64,000 nucleotides of DNA, from NCBI GenBank assembly GCA_000181795.3, contig CM012955.1, positions 5,963,463 to 6,027,462 of the forward strand, read 5' to 3'. The translations under genes and the position numbers were made by a program. Below are positions 48,484 to 63,600 of this stretch, piece after piece. Each line of letters starts with the position of its first letter. The stretch's first letter is position 1. This DNA is from Trichinella spiralis (Eukaryota > Nematoda > Enoplea > Trichinellida > Trichinellidae). A model generated the notes under the pieces. It worked only from the letters and a program-made list of their open reading frames with translations, was not told the origin of the DNA and made no database searches.

Positions 48484-50132
48484 ATGTTTTCTTCAAACAG
48501 GCGGTGTATTGATTGGAAAGATGATGATGAAGCAAAACTGGTGCCACTTGCTAAACAGAAGTTTCAGATGTTTACTAAAGCAAAAAGATGTCTGCGAGTT
48601 TTGCCAAATGGTTGCACTGCTAGGTGAAAAGCGGTCCTGAAGTGCTCGCGTTGGCCCTAATCTCATTTGGTTTGTTAGCCTTTGTCATGGCCATAATATA
48701 TATTTGTTTTAATTAAACAGCGAATGGTTAATTATTATGTGCACAAAGCTTCTGGACTTGCCTGACAATTGTTTGCTGCACATTTTGGAAAATTTGACTA
48801 TTATGCAATGCACTTATTGCAAATTAATTTGCAAGCGTTTTGTGATTCTTTGCGAGTACTCAATTCGATGTCGGAATCAATTGTATTTTCCCGATTTTTC
48901 AAAGAATGGTGATGATTGCGTCGATGCAAATGAAATAACAAATCGGCTTCTCCAAATACTTGCCCTGTACGGATATAGGTTCAAGTAAGTAATTTTTTTC
49001 TTTTCCAGAAACATAAGAACGTTAAAGATTTTAAATGACAATATGCTAGAAGGTTTATAATCAATATTTTTTGTTTATTATCTGCAGTAGCCAATCATAA
49101 GTTTGAACTAATAAATATTTTTGTTAAATGCTAATTCCTATAAGCAGCTTGTAATGCAGTCTTCTTGAGATTTATTTTAAAATAGAATTCCCCATTATTG
49201 GTTATATTACGATTCAGGAATCTAACAGAAGGAGTTTACAAAAGTAATAAATTATTTAATCAAATTTGAAGTAGTAAATAATTTGCGTTTAGAATTGCAA
49301 AAATGGGCGCCATAATATAAAGCTTTGCATTTATAATTTTTATTCAGGGACATTTTTGTGGGATTCACATTTTTCCAACTAAAAAAAGAATTAATCGATG
49401 CTATAGCAGTGCACTGCACTTCTTTGAATAAGTTGGATGTATCTTTCGCAAGAGCGGAGACGAACTTGGTATCTATACTCAGAGAAGCAAAATCAACATT
49501 GAACGCTTTAAATATAGAAGAAGTAAATTGGATTCAAAAGGAAGATTATTATTCCACATTGAAAGAGCTTTCAGCATTACCTAAACTGAAAGAATTGAAT
49601 GCAAGACGATTTTAGTAAGATATTTTACAAACAGCGTATAAAAATGCTTGTTTATTTAAAATTCTTTAATTGTAGTAGCTATTATCCAATACTTCCAAAT
49701 GATACTTCATTTTACCTGAACAACAGTGTAATTAATTTGAATTTGTCTGGAAATCGATGGCTTTCAAAACAGCAGCTTCATTTTGTTTTGTCAAATTTGA
49801 CGCAGCTAAAAACGCTAAAGCTATCTTGTCTTTCCAATGTCGTGGATTCGGACATTATCAAGCTCATTTCAACAATGAAAAAACTGGAAATTTTGGAATT
49901 GAATAATATATCCCGTTTAGATTTATCCCTTTCTGAACTCTGCCACCTGAACGGTTCATTGAAAAAGTTGTACCTAAGAGATAATTCTGCACTTAATGAT
50001 ATCACCTTTTTCATGCTGTTGGAAAAATGCTATTCTATGGAAATTATGGACGTGCGATTTTGCTTATTGTCGAGCAAAGCATTAAATTTTGCCAGAAAAC
50101 AACACAAGGTGAAAATTATATTTGAATGCTAA
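48484..50132 (+). CDS. F-box and leucine-rich-repeat protein
   Basis: Four exons join in phase (48484-48623, 48721-48984, 49348-49614, 49676-50132) to give 375 aa. After about 50 basic residues (MFSSNRRCIDWKDDDEAKLV..) comes an F-box, LPDNCLLHILENLTIMQCTY followed by CKLICKRF. The rest is a series of leucine-rich repeats (SLNKLDVSF, LKTLKLSCLSNVVDSDIIKL, LEILELNNIS, LKKLYLRDNSALNDITF, MEIMDVRFCLLSS). This is the FBXL layout: the F-box binds Skp1 in an SCF ubiquitin ligase and the LRRs choose the substrate. The substrate is unknown. The protein ends KIIFEC. Confidence 0.85.
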
Positions 50133-51678
50133 AGTGGCTTTATGGCGATAATCGGAAATTATTCGTATCGATTGCAAATGTTGTCTTTGTAAAAATGTTG
50201 CATTATTAATTTTAGAAATTACTGCCATTAGTGCTTACTATGTGAAGAACATTTTATAAAATAAAATGTTTGTAAATTTGTTAAATGCTTTTCCGTAAAA
50301 GAAGCGAGCAGCAAATGTTGTAAATTGTAAAATATGTTGCTACTTATGGCAGACTTGAAAAATATTTTCTACATAGTTTTTGTTATAAAATTTATGGACT
50401 TTATGCTGCAACGCTTTTATGCAGTTGAAAAGCGCTGTTAATGTAAAAATACTTAAAATTTAATAATTATTGAAATATTAATTTCAATAAATTGAAGAAA
50501 CTGAAAGATAGACAAGCAACAAAAGTGATATTTTGAAAGCAGTATTTCAATTTATAAAATATATTTGTTATCTTAATGGATTTGATTTCAACTGCTTTTC
50601 TCACTTGTTGACTTGAAAATAACTAATAATATCAAATATAATGCTTTTCACCGTAAATCAGTGTTCAAAATATATTAATTTATTTGAAAATTTTGTGAAG
50701 TGCAATTATAATGCATAGATGTTTTTTAAATATTTTTTGCATCTTAGCAAATAAATTGCTTGTTAATTTCAAATGATTAATCATGATATTGCAATTTAAT
50801 AAATGTGTTTGAATTTTTTTATCTGACCTAACATATGCACAGCAGATGTTTTGATATGGTTTGGCGTAAACAAAAAACAAAGATGCAAATATGTATATAT
50901 ATGTATATGTATATGTATATGTGTATGCGTATATACGTTTTAAAATAAAGTTTAGAATTGTACGGATTTGAAAAGTTGAGCTTTGTTTGATGTGTAAGTT
51001 TGCAATTGGGTAGCATGCAGTAAAAATATGCTACTCTTTGTCGGCGTCATCGTCACAAATTTCACTGATTCAAGGGACGAAAGTAGAAGCTGGAAGTTGT
51101 AAGGAATGAAACTCAAATTTAACTACGTAGCAGTTCTGCTGCTTGGATACGCTTTTTGACGACAGCGGAACACGCTGGAAACGAAAAATCACAACTGGCT
51201 AGCCGTTGTGATGATGGGTTAGCTTGAAGAATTTGAATTCCAGTTGCCTCAGTCCGGCCGCATGTTTAAGAAGCAGACGCGGCTGCAATTTCAAATAATG
51301 CATTAGCATTAGCATAACAGCTGGCCAGTGACGACACAGCTTTGACGAGTAGTTTGTAGTAGTTGCCTACGTCTGCCCAGCTGCTTGTGAATGAATTTTC
51401 CAAGCCGTGCACTCTTGTTGGCCCGCTTGTCCGCATCTCAGCAATATTATTCGCTTCTACTCCCAAGTGCAAGCACCGCTCACACGCGACCGACCCTCTT
51501 CTGCTTTTTCTCTTTCAACTAACTATAACGCCGAAACTTCTTCTTCTTACGAAAATCTTTTTCCAACCAATGCAATACAGCTTAAATTGACTTTCAGTTG
51601 GTGCTAATATTGCTTCTTGTTTGGCTTGGTTCTTCGAATCCAGATATTTTTGCACCGTTGTCAAAAAATTTCCACATC
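50133..51678. promoter_or_regulatory. Upstream region of UNC-89 N-terminal gene
   Basis: 50133-51000 is AT-rich with TATATG-type repeats at about 50890-50935. From about 51020 the base composition becomes more balanced. Two CAGCTG E-boxes lie at 51318-51323 and 51378-51383, and a TTTCAG acceptor lies at 51591-51596, 82 bases before the UNC-89 ATG. The balanced block is likely promoter plus 5'UTR, possibly with a non-coding exon. Confidence 0.4.
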
Positions 51679-54600
51679 ATGACAACTACCGGCTATACGA
51701 GCAAATATAGCTCATACAAGAAGTATATCACCTCCAGCGAAGTGTCATTTGCATCTAATCAACGACGATCCAGCTATAAAAGTGAAATAGCTGATGAATA
51801 TATCAGCTCACGTGGCAATAGTTCCAGGCAAAAAGAAATAATAACTGTAAGTATTCTGCAATTTACTTTCTGATTGCATATTTTACAAGTTAAAACTGAC
51901 ATGTCAAATATACAACAAATTATGATCGTTATGTAAATTTTTTTTTACTTTACATATAAAATTGACTTTCATTATTAATATTTCTTATAACTTGTGTATA
52001 GAAAAGTATACAAATATTCGACGATTGTCATAAAATTGAACTTGAATTTTATTGATACGACCTATTGATTTTATATTCACTGATTATTTATCTTTCAAAC
52101 TTTGTTGGACAATTAAATATCTATAAAATTTATGTGTGAAATGAATATATTTTACTCATTTGAACGTGTTGGAAAACAAAAGTTAACCACGTGATAACAT
52201 TTTCATTCAGATAATTAATATTCGCCACTTCTTCAGAGTGCGTGTTGTTGTATTCGGCGAAAATGTCAAATTCAACGTTATTTGCATAAAGTAAAAATAT
52301 GATTACGTGCAGTTGAAAACAATACTAACATCTGTTTTCAATTTTGTTCTTCAATTATCAGATTTGTATATGCCAAAATGGAATTATCATTGGCATAATA
52401 AAAGCAGAATTTAGAATTGCATAATTTTGAAAAAAATGTTTCTAGAATTTGTTTGAAGCAAATAAGTGTTAAATCAGTTAAATACTATGAAGTAAAGAGC
52501 GCATTTTTTTCACTTGATCTTATATAGCTTGAATGAAAGTAAAAATAGACAACTGACGTCAAACGTGAATACTTCTAGTATGAAATCACAAAGATGTCAG
52601 TATTTCAGTAATTTTAAGAACGTTAATTTGAAGCAAGCATTTTAAATAACAATATATTTTTACTTTAATTTTTTTACTTGATTTTTAATTGAGGTCAAAT
52701 AAAAAATTTATTTACTGGAATGTTTTTAATTTGTTTAATTAATTTGTTTTCAACTTGAATAATGTGATGAATTTCAAATTAATCATTCATGTTGTTTATT
52801 GTCATTTGCAAGTCTGTTATTTTTGTTTTGACATAAACGAATATAAATAACTATTAAAAATTTTTCTTTGCTGATTCATAATTTTTCATTTAAACTTATT
52901 TTCAGGGTAGCGATACGCACAGTTTGCCGGTGTACATTGTAACTCAGGATTTCAATCCGGATGTTTCGAACACGGATGCATTGCCACTCGAAGAGGGTCA
53001 GATTGTTGAAGTGTTGGACAGCAAAAATGCCTCATCATGGCTGGTTCGAACGAAGGTTAAAGCATTTTTTAAAATTGATTTCTTCATTCAGCTTTTTTTT
53101 TGACAAACATGATCCTTTCGAAGATCTCTTCATCTCATCGTTTGACAATCACAGTGTTTAATGTTTAAATGCAGCTCGAATAAACAGAAATAACTTATGC
53201 ATGAAATGCAGTTGAAATCTGCAATTTTAAATTATAATAATGCTTGTCAAATTGTAATTCAAGGCTCGTCCACCGAAAATTGGCTGGGCGCCAGGAACAC
53301 TTTTCGAAACTCCGACTGAATATTATCGGCACCGACGCGAATCTAGAGAGCTCACTCCGACCGATGTACCCATGACAAAAAAGGAAGAAGCTCTTTTGAA
53401 GCGAAAGTAAATTTACACTATTCAATTTAGTTTAAATGCAATTTCATTTTATATTTATGCAATAAAAAAGCAAAAATATAATAATACAGGCATGATCATT
53501 CGTTAAGTTCATGTTTTCGTTTAAGCCAAATTTGGGTATTAAACTTTTCAAATTATTAGTTGACTTATTTCATATTAAACTGTTGGTTAGTCATTTTTCA
53601 TACTTTTTTCTAAAATGCGGACTATACAATGTATAACAAGTTAATGTTGACTGTAAATATTTTTGTACCTTATTCATGCTTACTGTAATTGAAAAGTCAA
53701 TTTTGTTTTTGCATTTTCAGCGCTGTATTCCAGCAGCTGATGAAATCAGAAGAAGTATACGTTTCAGAGCTGCACCATCTTCTCGAAACATACTTACACT
53801 TTCTTGACGACCAGTCGCCGCCGTTAGCTGTTCGGCAGCTAAAAGAACAGCTGTCATTAAATTTGCGCGAAATTTATAACTTTCACGCCAAGTATTTTTC
53901 TCGAAAACGTTTCTATAAACTGAATTTCATATTTCACATTTTCACCATTCAGTGTGTTGTTGAAAGGATTCCAGTACTATAGCGATGATCCTGGAATTGT
54001 CGGCCAAACGTTTATGCGACTTGAAAGAGATTTTGATCATCATATCAAATACTGCCACGATGAACCTGATACGGAAAAGCTTATTGAAGAACCAGTTGTT
54101 AAGCAGTATTTTGAGGTAATTCTTTTTTTTACTACATGTCTGTAACTGTACTTACACAGGATACTTTGCTGTGTAATAATTTATTGAATTCAAATATTTT
54201 ATATACTACTTAAACTGCACTGAATTTGAATAAAATGTTGTTTACAGAAGTTGATATAAAACCTGAATTTTTACTGTACTCTAGTGTAATTATAATTTTG
54301 TTTTAATACATTCAAAAGCTTAAATAATAATTCTTCTTTAAAATAATTAATTAATTAATAAAAACCAAAGTTAAAATTAAACATTTTATCATCCGCATGT
54401 TATACTGATAGCAACACTTGCGTGAGTGTAAAAATTGCCAGTTATCGAAAAACATGTAGTTGATGGAAAAGTTAAAAAAACCTCATTTAAGAGTATTCGC
54501 GATCGCATCGAAACTGCAGAAAAGACTTTGTTGGATTATTTGCAGCTTCCAATCAAACGAATTCAAGAATATCAGCAATTTCTGAAAGTAAGCACGTATT

Positions 54601-57600
54601 CTAATTTTCATTGGCCGCTATATTTGATTTTTCAATAGGAAATGATTCGGTACAGCTTGAAAGCAGATTTGCCTGTTGATAGTTTGCAGAAAGCTTTAGA
54701 GCTGATGTTGTGGATTCCGAAACGAGCTGTTGATTTGAACTTTATCCAGAGCATAAGCGACCTTCCTACTGATGCTTCAAGACTTGGTCGTCTGTTGAGA
54801 CACGTACGTGATGACGCTTGCACGGAGGAACAAACGTTAGCATGAACATGGTATTTTTTTTTGTAGGACCAATTTCGAGTATGGGAAAAAACCAAAGAAG
54901 GAGAAGGAACTTTGCAGTATGTTTTTCTTTTTAAATCCAAACTTGTGTTCACAAGCAAGCAAGAAAGTGAAGATGCGGATGAAATACCAGAATTTAAGTT
55001 CAACTATTCTGTGAGGGTAAGAATGATTTTTATTTTACTGTTTTCAAATTAGCAACATAATCTTAACGTTCAATATAAAAATGAACTAATTAAGTGAAAC
55101 ATTTTTTCTACATTTTTTTTATATTATGAGAGCCCTTTATTGCGTTAATTCTGAATGTTAACAAACTTGCCATTTGTTTCTTTTTTTAAAATTTTATTTC
55201 TGATCATATCTTATGTTTTTTTCATGTATTTATTTGCTTTAATTGTGAAACAAATGAGATCAACCTTTTTGTGCACAAATAAATTATTCTTATCACAAAC
55301 ATTTTGAATCTCTGTCCAGTATTACTCTTCAGGTGATTCGGTTTATCATAGTTAGAAATTATGCAAATTGGCTAGTGTTTGAAATGCGATTTCGCGAATG
55401 CAAATTTTAGATTGATAAATATGAATTGAAAGATGATCCACAAGATAGTAGCATTATTCAGTTATGTCCTTTGGATCCGGCATTGCCGGTTTATTATTTG
55501 CAAGCAACGGAAACCAGCGATACTGAAGTTGTAAAACAAGCGTGGGTGAAAGATTTAAATGAAACTAAAGAAGCTCTAGGTATGCATACGCAGTATTGCT
55601 TGAATGGTTGTAGGAAAATTGGGTTGTTTTAGTTTCGTTGGCAGAAGAAGAAACTGAAACAATGACAGAATTTGCTGACTTTTCAGATATTAAAAGTGAA
55701 TTTTCAGAATATTCGAGCGTTTCTCGAAAAAGTTCATTATATGGAGGTATTTTGTGTTTTATTATAACTCATTCATGATGATCATGATTTGCTTCAGATG
55801 GTGTTGACGACGGTCCTCCTAGAAAGAAACATAAAACTCCACCAAGTATCTCAAGGTCCACATCAGTCCAAAGTTTGTGCAGCATGAATTTAGAAAGTGG
55901 TAATTAATTTTAAAAATATAATGCATATAACTTATAGCTACACTGAAATTCAACGTGAATTTTAACGTTTTATTCAATATATTAATTTATCTGTAGTCAC
56001 TCAAACTGGTTCTATTGAAATGCATGGATCTAATATGACACGAACGCAGTATGGTTATAGAACATTACATGCTACTACTGCTAAGATGTCACTTAAAGTA
56101 TCTGGATATCCCCTTCCAGTAATTACATGGTTTGTAATGGTCTGAACTTCATAGTTATGCATTTGTAAACATTATATTATATATCAGGTTTAAAGACGGT
56201 GTGCCTTTGCAAGAAGATGAGAGACATAAATTTTATTCTGATGAAGATGGATTTTTTGCCATGACGATTGAACCTGTCTTAATGGAAGACACTGGTCGTT
56301 ATACTTGCGTTGCCACTAATGAATATGGACAAGCCACAACATCTGCTTTCTTTAGAGTTGTGACAGGTATACGTTTGATTGATATTTGATTTGATTAGAT
56401 TATGAGCAGCGCTGATGAACATTTGCTTCAGCTGAGCGTGAACCTGAAAAACCGCGCTTTGTGACCGTTTTGCAAGACCTACAAATACACGAAGGCGAAA
56501 CAGCTAAATTTTCTTGTGAAGTAGAAGGTTGGCCCGAACCTGAAATCCAGTTCTACTTAGATGACCAAGCTATACATCCGTCCAGAGAGTATATAATGGA
56601 TTATGATGGCCATTTAGTACACTTGAACATTCGTGATGTCCAACCAGATGATGCAGGAGTCATCTCACTTAAAATATTAAACGCAAGTGGTTCTGATGAA
56701 TGCAAAGCTACATTGACTGTCATCGAACAACCAGACAAGCGAAAGGTTCCACCTGAATTTCAGCAAGTACTTCATGATGTTGTTGTGAAAGAGGACGACG
56801 AAGTGAAGTTTAAAGTTGTCTGCAGCGGTGATCCAACTCCTGAAGTGGTATGGTATGTTAATGGGACTCCGCTGACAAATTCTGATAAAGTGAACATCAT
56901 TGCCGAGGATGGAATTTATATTTTAAAGATAAGTAACATTACTCAGCACTTTGATGGTGAACTGCTGTGTAGAGCAATAAACAGGTAATTTTTAACTGCT
57001 TTTATTTATATTAATACTGTGTTTAATTTGTAAATAAGAAATTTTCTAATTATAAGCTTCATTTCATAAAAGGGAAATGGAAGAAACGTTTTAGAATTAA
57101 TTGAAAAATAACTTCTTTCAGACTTTTTGCAGCAAAATATTTGCCCAACGTTATAGCTCACATAATAATTATACATATATGCATATTTATAAAATAATGT
57201 AATTTTAGAATTGGTGAAGCAAGTTGTGGCTGTCATGTAACTGTACTTAAAGAAGATCACGCTCCTATATTTGAGCAAGAGCTATGCAATCAAGTTGTGT
57301 GTATTGGTGATTTAGTAAAATTGCAAGTAATGATCAGTGCTTCACCTGTGGCTACTGTAAGTTGGATGATAAATGAACAACCGATTGATGAAAAAAGTGG
57401 AAATGTACGGATCACTGAAAAGCCTCAGAGCGGAATTTATGTCTTAGAAATTCTAAACGCTACGACAGAACAAAATGGCTTGATTGAATGTCTTGCAAGA
57501 AATCGTGTCGGAGAAGCTAAATCTCAAGCCACTTTATCAGTTGAAACTTCTGACTTTCCACCAATGTTTAAACAAGAACTGCACGACATTCGAGCAAAGT

Positions 57601-60600
57601 TAGGACAACCAGTTGAATTGCAGGTGAGTTGGTGCAATATAATGTATATTTCTAAAAAACCAATATAAATTAACGTTAAGAATTAAATACGTCGTGGATT
57701 TCAAAGCGACATTATGTTTCTCTTTTAGCTAAATTTCTCATCAGATGAAGATGTTTTATTTAACTTTTATACAATTAATTGCACGTTTACTTGGACGAAA
57801 TTGCATAGAATAATATGAGCAGTTCAAGCTTATTTTGTAGTGTATTTTGTTTTTTCAATAATTAAAAGCATCATCTTGTTTTGATTGTTATTCATCAGTT
57901 TTAAATATTGTTTAGGTAATTGTGGATAGTAGGCCGATATCTGTTGTTCATTGGAGTGTCAACGGTCGTGAAATTACTGGAGATGAAAACTGCAGTTTAA
58001 AGAGTGATTTGTCGAATCGACATCAGCTAAGTATTGCTCATCTCACTGAAGACTTGTGTGGTTTATGGGTCTGTAAAGCTGAGAACAGCTGTGGAAGCGC
58101 TACTTGTCAAGCATCAGTTACTGCCGCAGATTCGACTAGCAAAACCGCAGACTCAGTACCCGGTGTTCATTTTGATTCGAAATTGCCACCTGTTATCAAA
58201 AGACACGTCGGCGAGCAATTTGCAGTGGATGTTCGAGTAACTGGGGAACAGCCAGTTGGCTTTTGGAGCTTAAATGGAAAACGATTGGAAAGTTCTGAAT
58301 TTGTTAGGCTTACTGAGCAACCTGGTGGGTTATTTCGTCTTGAAATTCTCACTCTTAGTGAAGAATTCTCAGGGACGTTGAGTTTCGAAGCGCAAGGATC
58401 GTCTGGACAAGTTGTCAGCATGTCTTCTGAACTTATTGTTTTGCCAGCTCCATCTGACGTCGTTGTTGTTAGCCAACTGCCGCCCAGCATAACCGCTGAA
58501 GTCGGTAGCAAAGTGCTCGTTGAATTGAACTTGGGCTCATCAGAACAGCAGCATCAGCAAGCTGAAATTACCTGGCTGTTGAATGGACAGCCCATTGCAA
58601 AGTCAGATGAAGTGCAACTTCATCATGACCAAGATCGGATTTGCTTGCAGATTGATAATATTAGTGAAAATTACGCTGGAGTGCTTACATGCCTTGTGAA
58701 GTTGGGCAATGCGACTGAAACTCTTCAGACAAACCTCGAAGTTGTTCGGACAAATCGACCTCCGGCAGAAATTTCTGGACTGTCAGATACTGAAGTCGAA
58801 GAAGGAGATACAATAGAATTCAAACTGAACATAGAAAATGCTAAATCCTTTCAAGCAGAATGGTTTCTCAATGGTACCAAACTGCTGCCTTCTGACAACG
58901 TGTTGATAGAGACAACTTTAGATGGGATTTGTACATTAAAGTTTACCAAAATACATGAAAATCAGAGTGGAGAATTAGAGTGTAGAATAAGTACTCCATC
59001 TGGATGTTTTTTTTCACGTGCTCAGTTGACAGTGAAGCCAGCGGCAAGAAAACAACAGCCAGAAATTTGTACTCAGATGAATCCATTGAGCGTATACGAA
59101 GGAGATACGTTGGAAACAAAAGTTGCATTGAATGGCCATCCAGAGCCAAGTGTAGAATGGTTTCTCAATGGGCGAAGATTGTCCACGAATGACAATGTAC
59201 ACATTGAAACAGGGAATGGAATGTCATCGTTGCGTGTCAAGCGTGTTGGAAAAGAAATGGCCGGTGAATTGTCTTGCGTTGCAAAAAATTTATACGGAGA
59301 AGTAACTACACGGACAACTCTGACAGTTAACCACCAAATACCGGTTGAATTCGAGCAGTATCTCTGTGATGCGTGCTGTCGTGAAGGAGATACTTTAAAA
59401 TTAAAAGCGATATTATATGGTGAGCCATCACCGGACGTGTCTTGGTATATAAATGGAAAGAAGTTAGTCGAGTCGGAAAATATTCAAATTTACAAAGAGA
59501 AGCATACGTATATTGTGGTTATACACGACATTACCTGTGATTACAGTGGTGAAGTGGTCTGCAAAGCAGTCAACGAATTTGGTGAAGCGAGTTCTTCTGC
59601 AACGCTTTCAGTGATGCGTCGTGGAGTTCCACCAGATTTTCTAGAATGGATGAACAGCATCAGTGCTGCAGAGGGCGCGGAAGTAGTACACAGAGTACGT
59701 TTCAGTGGAGATCCCAAGCCAACAATTACGTGGTTCATTAACCACCAAGAAATACACAACTCTGATGAATTTTTGATTACAACGGAAGGGGACATTTGCA
59801 CTTTGACGATTAAGCGTTTTTCTGCACGCATGGTTGGAGAAATCATTTGTAAAGCAGAGAATGACGCCGGAGAAGTATCATGTACTGCGCAAATGACACT
59901 CGGCACTGGCAGGTTTGTTGGTTTTAAATAATGTTGAGTATATGTGTAATGTTGAAAGTTTAGATATCTCCGTGAAGAATACAGTGAGCGCAGTGAGCTT
60001 GAAGCCGTCGCGCTCAGCACGGGCGATATTGAAGGTTCTGAAGCAGGCACCGATTTCGCTTTTAGTTTGCCAGATGAAGATATGGACGTATGCAAAGAAT
60101 TTTTAATTCTTCTATTGGGTAAATTAGTGGTTGCATTTCAGGAAGATGGAAGTCGATATGAATCCTCTATGGCGCCGAAATTTATTTCCAAAATCAAGGA
60201 TACCAAAGTGACAATAGGGAAGCAAGCAATTTTTGAATGCATCGTTCCTGGATCAAAAGGAATTTGTGTGAAATGGTGCGTTTTTATTTTGTAAAACACG
60301 GTGCTGTTTTTCATATTAATGTTTTTTTTTAAATTAATGAGAATGTTTATTTTACAAAATGGTTGCTTTATAAAAGCACTACAGAAATGTCGTTACTACA
60401 AATTTTGCAAGATGTTTTTCACTTTTTAATCTATTTAGGCTAAAAGATGGAAATGAAGTTGAACTTTTGGCAAGAATAAGAGTGGGAAGTCATAAAGAAG
60501 AAAATGTAATGGTCCACCGTCTTATTATTGATGATGTGAGAAGAGAAGACGCCGGTTATTATACATGTGTTGTCATGAATGAGCACGGCCAAGAAACATG

Positions 60601-63600
60601 TGTTGCAAAATTGGAAAGTAAGTGATTATCAGCAGTATTTATTGAATGTTTTTTTTGAATGATTTCTATGATATATTTTATTGATTGCACACCTGAATAC
60701 ATAATGGCGCTTATAAAAAAATTTGAAATGATTATTAGTTGAATGTTGAAACTTCAATATTTTATTAATAGTTCAGTTATGCTGTGAAGTTGATATTTAT
60801 TTTATGAATTTTTAGTAGCCGAAGGAAAAGGAAGTGCAGAATTGCTGAAGCCTCCTCAGTTTATTTCATGCCTTTCCAACGTTAACGTTAAAGTTGGTGA
60901 CAAAGCTTTATTTTCGTGTAAAGTAACCGGATTTCCACAGCCTGATCTCAAATGGTATAAAGACGGTGAAGTGATTGAAACTTTCGACGAGTCCACATTA
61001 GTAAAAGATGAAAAGGGTACTTACATGTTGGTGATTGACGCAGTGGAGAAAAAGCACGAAGGGGAATACATTTGTGAAGCAACGAATGTGGCTGGTCAAG
61101 TGAAAACTTGCGCTGAATTGAAAATTCAACGTAAGTAAACTTGTTTAAAAATGTTAATGCTTATCTGAAATTTTAATCATATATTTACACGCAGATAATT
61201 ATGTAAATCATATAAACACGCTATAAAAATTGTTCTTCACACTTTTTTCTTGCGTATATGGTTAAAGTGAAATTAAAAAATTTTTTATATTCATGATGAA
61301 CTTCAGTGACATTCAGGAGACAGAGAACATAATTTTAATGATGGCTAATATTCTTTTTTCACTAGAATACACTGTTTCGGAAACAGATGGTGAAGAATCA
61401 GTAGCTCCGCATTTTACTGTTCCGCTGTATCCTCAGACTGTCACTGAAGGATCTACAGCTGATTTATCATGTTTCGCTACTGGAAATCCAGAACCGGAAA
61501 TTCATTGGTATAAAGATGAAAATGAAATTCATGAAAATGATCACTTCAAATTTACAAGCACAAAAGAAGGCGGAAAACGACTGATTGTCGATAATGTGCA
61601 CATTGTTGATGAAGCAGAGTACACATGTGAAGCTGTAAATATTGCTGGAAAAGCTTCTACGAAAACGATATTGAAAGTCCAAAGTATGTTTTCATTTTAT
61701 TTCGTTGTACTCTGTACGTAAAAATAAATTACTAGACAGCCGGTAATGCATTCATGTGCTTGTATTTTTAATGATTTTGAAAGTGTGTTTTAGAAATGTG
61801 CTTTATGAATGATTTCTAGCGATTTCAGAAAGTATGTGGTTATTAATTTTGAAATTTAATGATGATTGCAGAGTATGAGGAATCTGAATGTGATAAAGAG
61901 GAGACAATTCTTCCCAAATTTACCACTGACCTCCAATACCAAACAGTCCGTGAAGGAGAGCAAGCAGTTTTAACCTGTGTTGCGAAAGGCGTGCCTTCAC
62001 CAGAAATTTATTGGTTTAAAAATGATGAAAGAATCCAAAACGATAGTCATTTTGAAATGCGGTCTGACAAAGATGGAACTCAAACACTCATTGTTTGCAA
62101 AGCCTATTTAGCAGACCAAGCGGAATATAAATGCGAAGCGCGAAACGTTGTAGGAAGTTCTTTCACGCAAGCAGCGTTAAAAGTGGAAAGTATGGAACAT
62201 TATGATTAAACTTATTAATTAATTAATTAATTTATTTAACAGCTGTTATTTAAGTTTAAGATTTATTGTTAAAGAATTGATTTAGCAAATTTTTGCTGAT
62301 AAAATTATGTGAAACTTTTAAGCAGCATGAGACCGTAATGGAGTACGGTATACAGTATCTACTAATGCTATACTGTAGATTAGATTATTTCTTCTGTTGT
62401 TTCAATTTAGAATGCTTGAAATTTATCGTTAGACCATTTTTAAGCACGAATAATTTTAAAATTGTGAATACAATTTTTGAGTCGAAATGCACAGCATTTC
62501 TAAAACTGTTTCCATATAAATGTATAATGCATTTATTTTTTAATGCAGAATGCGAAACATCTACTTATGAAGAAGAACCCGTTCCTCCTGAATTCTCAAC
62601 TTCTCTGCATTATCAGAAAGTCAACGAAGGAGAGCAAGCAGTGTTGATGTGCACAGCCAAAGGACATCCCCAACCGGAAATTTATTGGTACAAAAATGAT
62701 CAACAGATTCAAGAAGATGAGCATTTTCAAATCAGACGTGAGAGCGATGGTCGTCAAAGACTGATAATTGTTGAAACTGTAATTGACGACCAAGCGAAAT
62801 ATACTTGTGAAGCAGTTAATACAGTTGGAAAATCAACAACTCAAACTATCTTGGAAATTCAAAGTAAGCATAGCTTCTACAATATTTTGCTTGATTACTA
62901 GAATTCTATGCAGGGTGCAATTTAGCAAACGTAGTAGCATTAAGCAGGGTGTAAGCTGAGTTCTTCATCATAAACAAAATAATACTATAAGTTTTCTTTA
63001 ATTTGTAGACCCTTTGCAAATAATATTATTGTTTATTTGAGAAAATGTAACTATTGTGTTTTCTTAAAATTGCTAAATATGCATTAGGATACACTGTGTC
63101 AGAACCGAGTGCAGGTGAAACTGTGGCACCAATATTTACAAAAGAATTGGAATATCAAAAAATTTCTGAAGGACAACAGGCAGTTCTTACATGCGTCGCT
63201 CATGGACAGCCAACACCAGAAATTCATTGGTATAAAGATGATGAAGAAATTAACAACAGTGAACACTTTGAAATGAAAAGCGAAAAAGATGGAACCCAAA
63301 AATTAATTGTTTCTGAAGTCAGTACTAAAGACCAAGCAGAGTACAGATGTGAAGCATGGAACACAGTGGGTAGATCATTCACACAAACTACTCTTCAAGT
63401 TGAGAGTATGCTAATTTTTTTGTTTCATGTTAAGTTACTTGGTTATATAGTTTGATAAACAGATATTACTTATTACAAAGTTATATATGTTGCGTTTATG
63501 CACGAATGTATGTATATCTGGTGTGCATATGCTTATTCATTTGTAGTGATTTTTTTCAATATTATATTATTTTAGAATATTATTATTTTACATTTATATA

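Noticed and set aside
51266-51607. Short ORFs on both strands upstream of unc-89
   Set aside because: They fall in the probable promoter/5'UTR of unc-89, overlap one another and show no domain.
58167-60095. Minus-strand ORFs of 114 and 184 codons
   Set aside because: Both are antisense to the Ig-coding exon of unc-89; Ser/Leu-rich shadows with no family.
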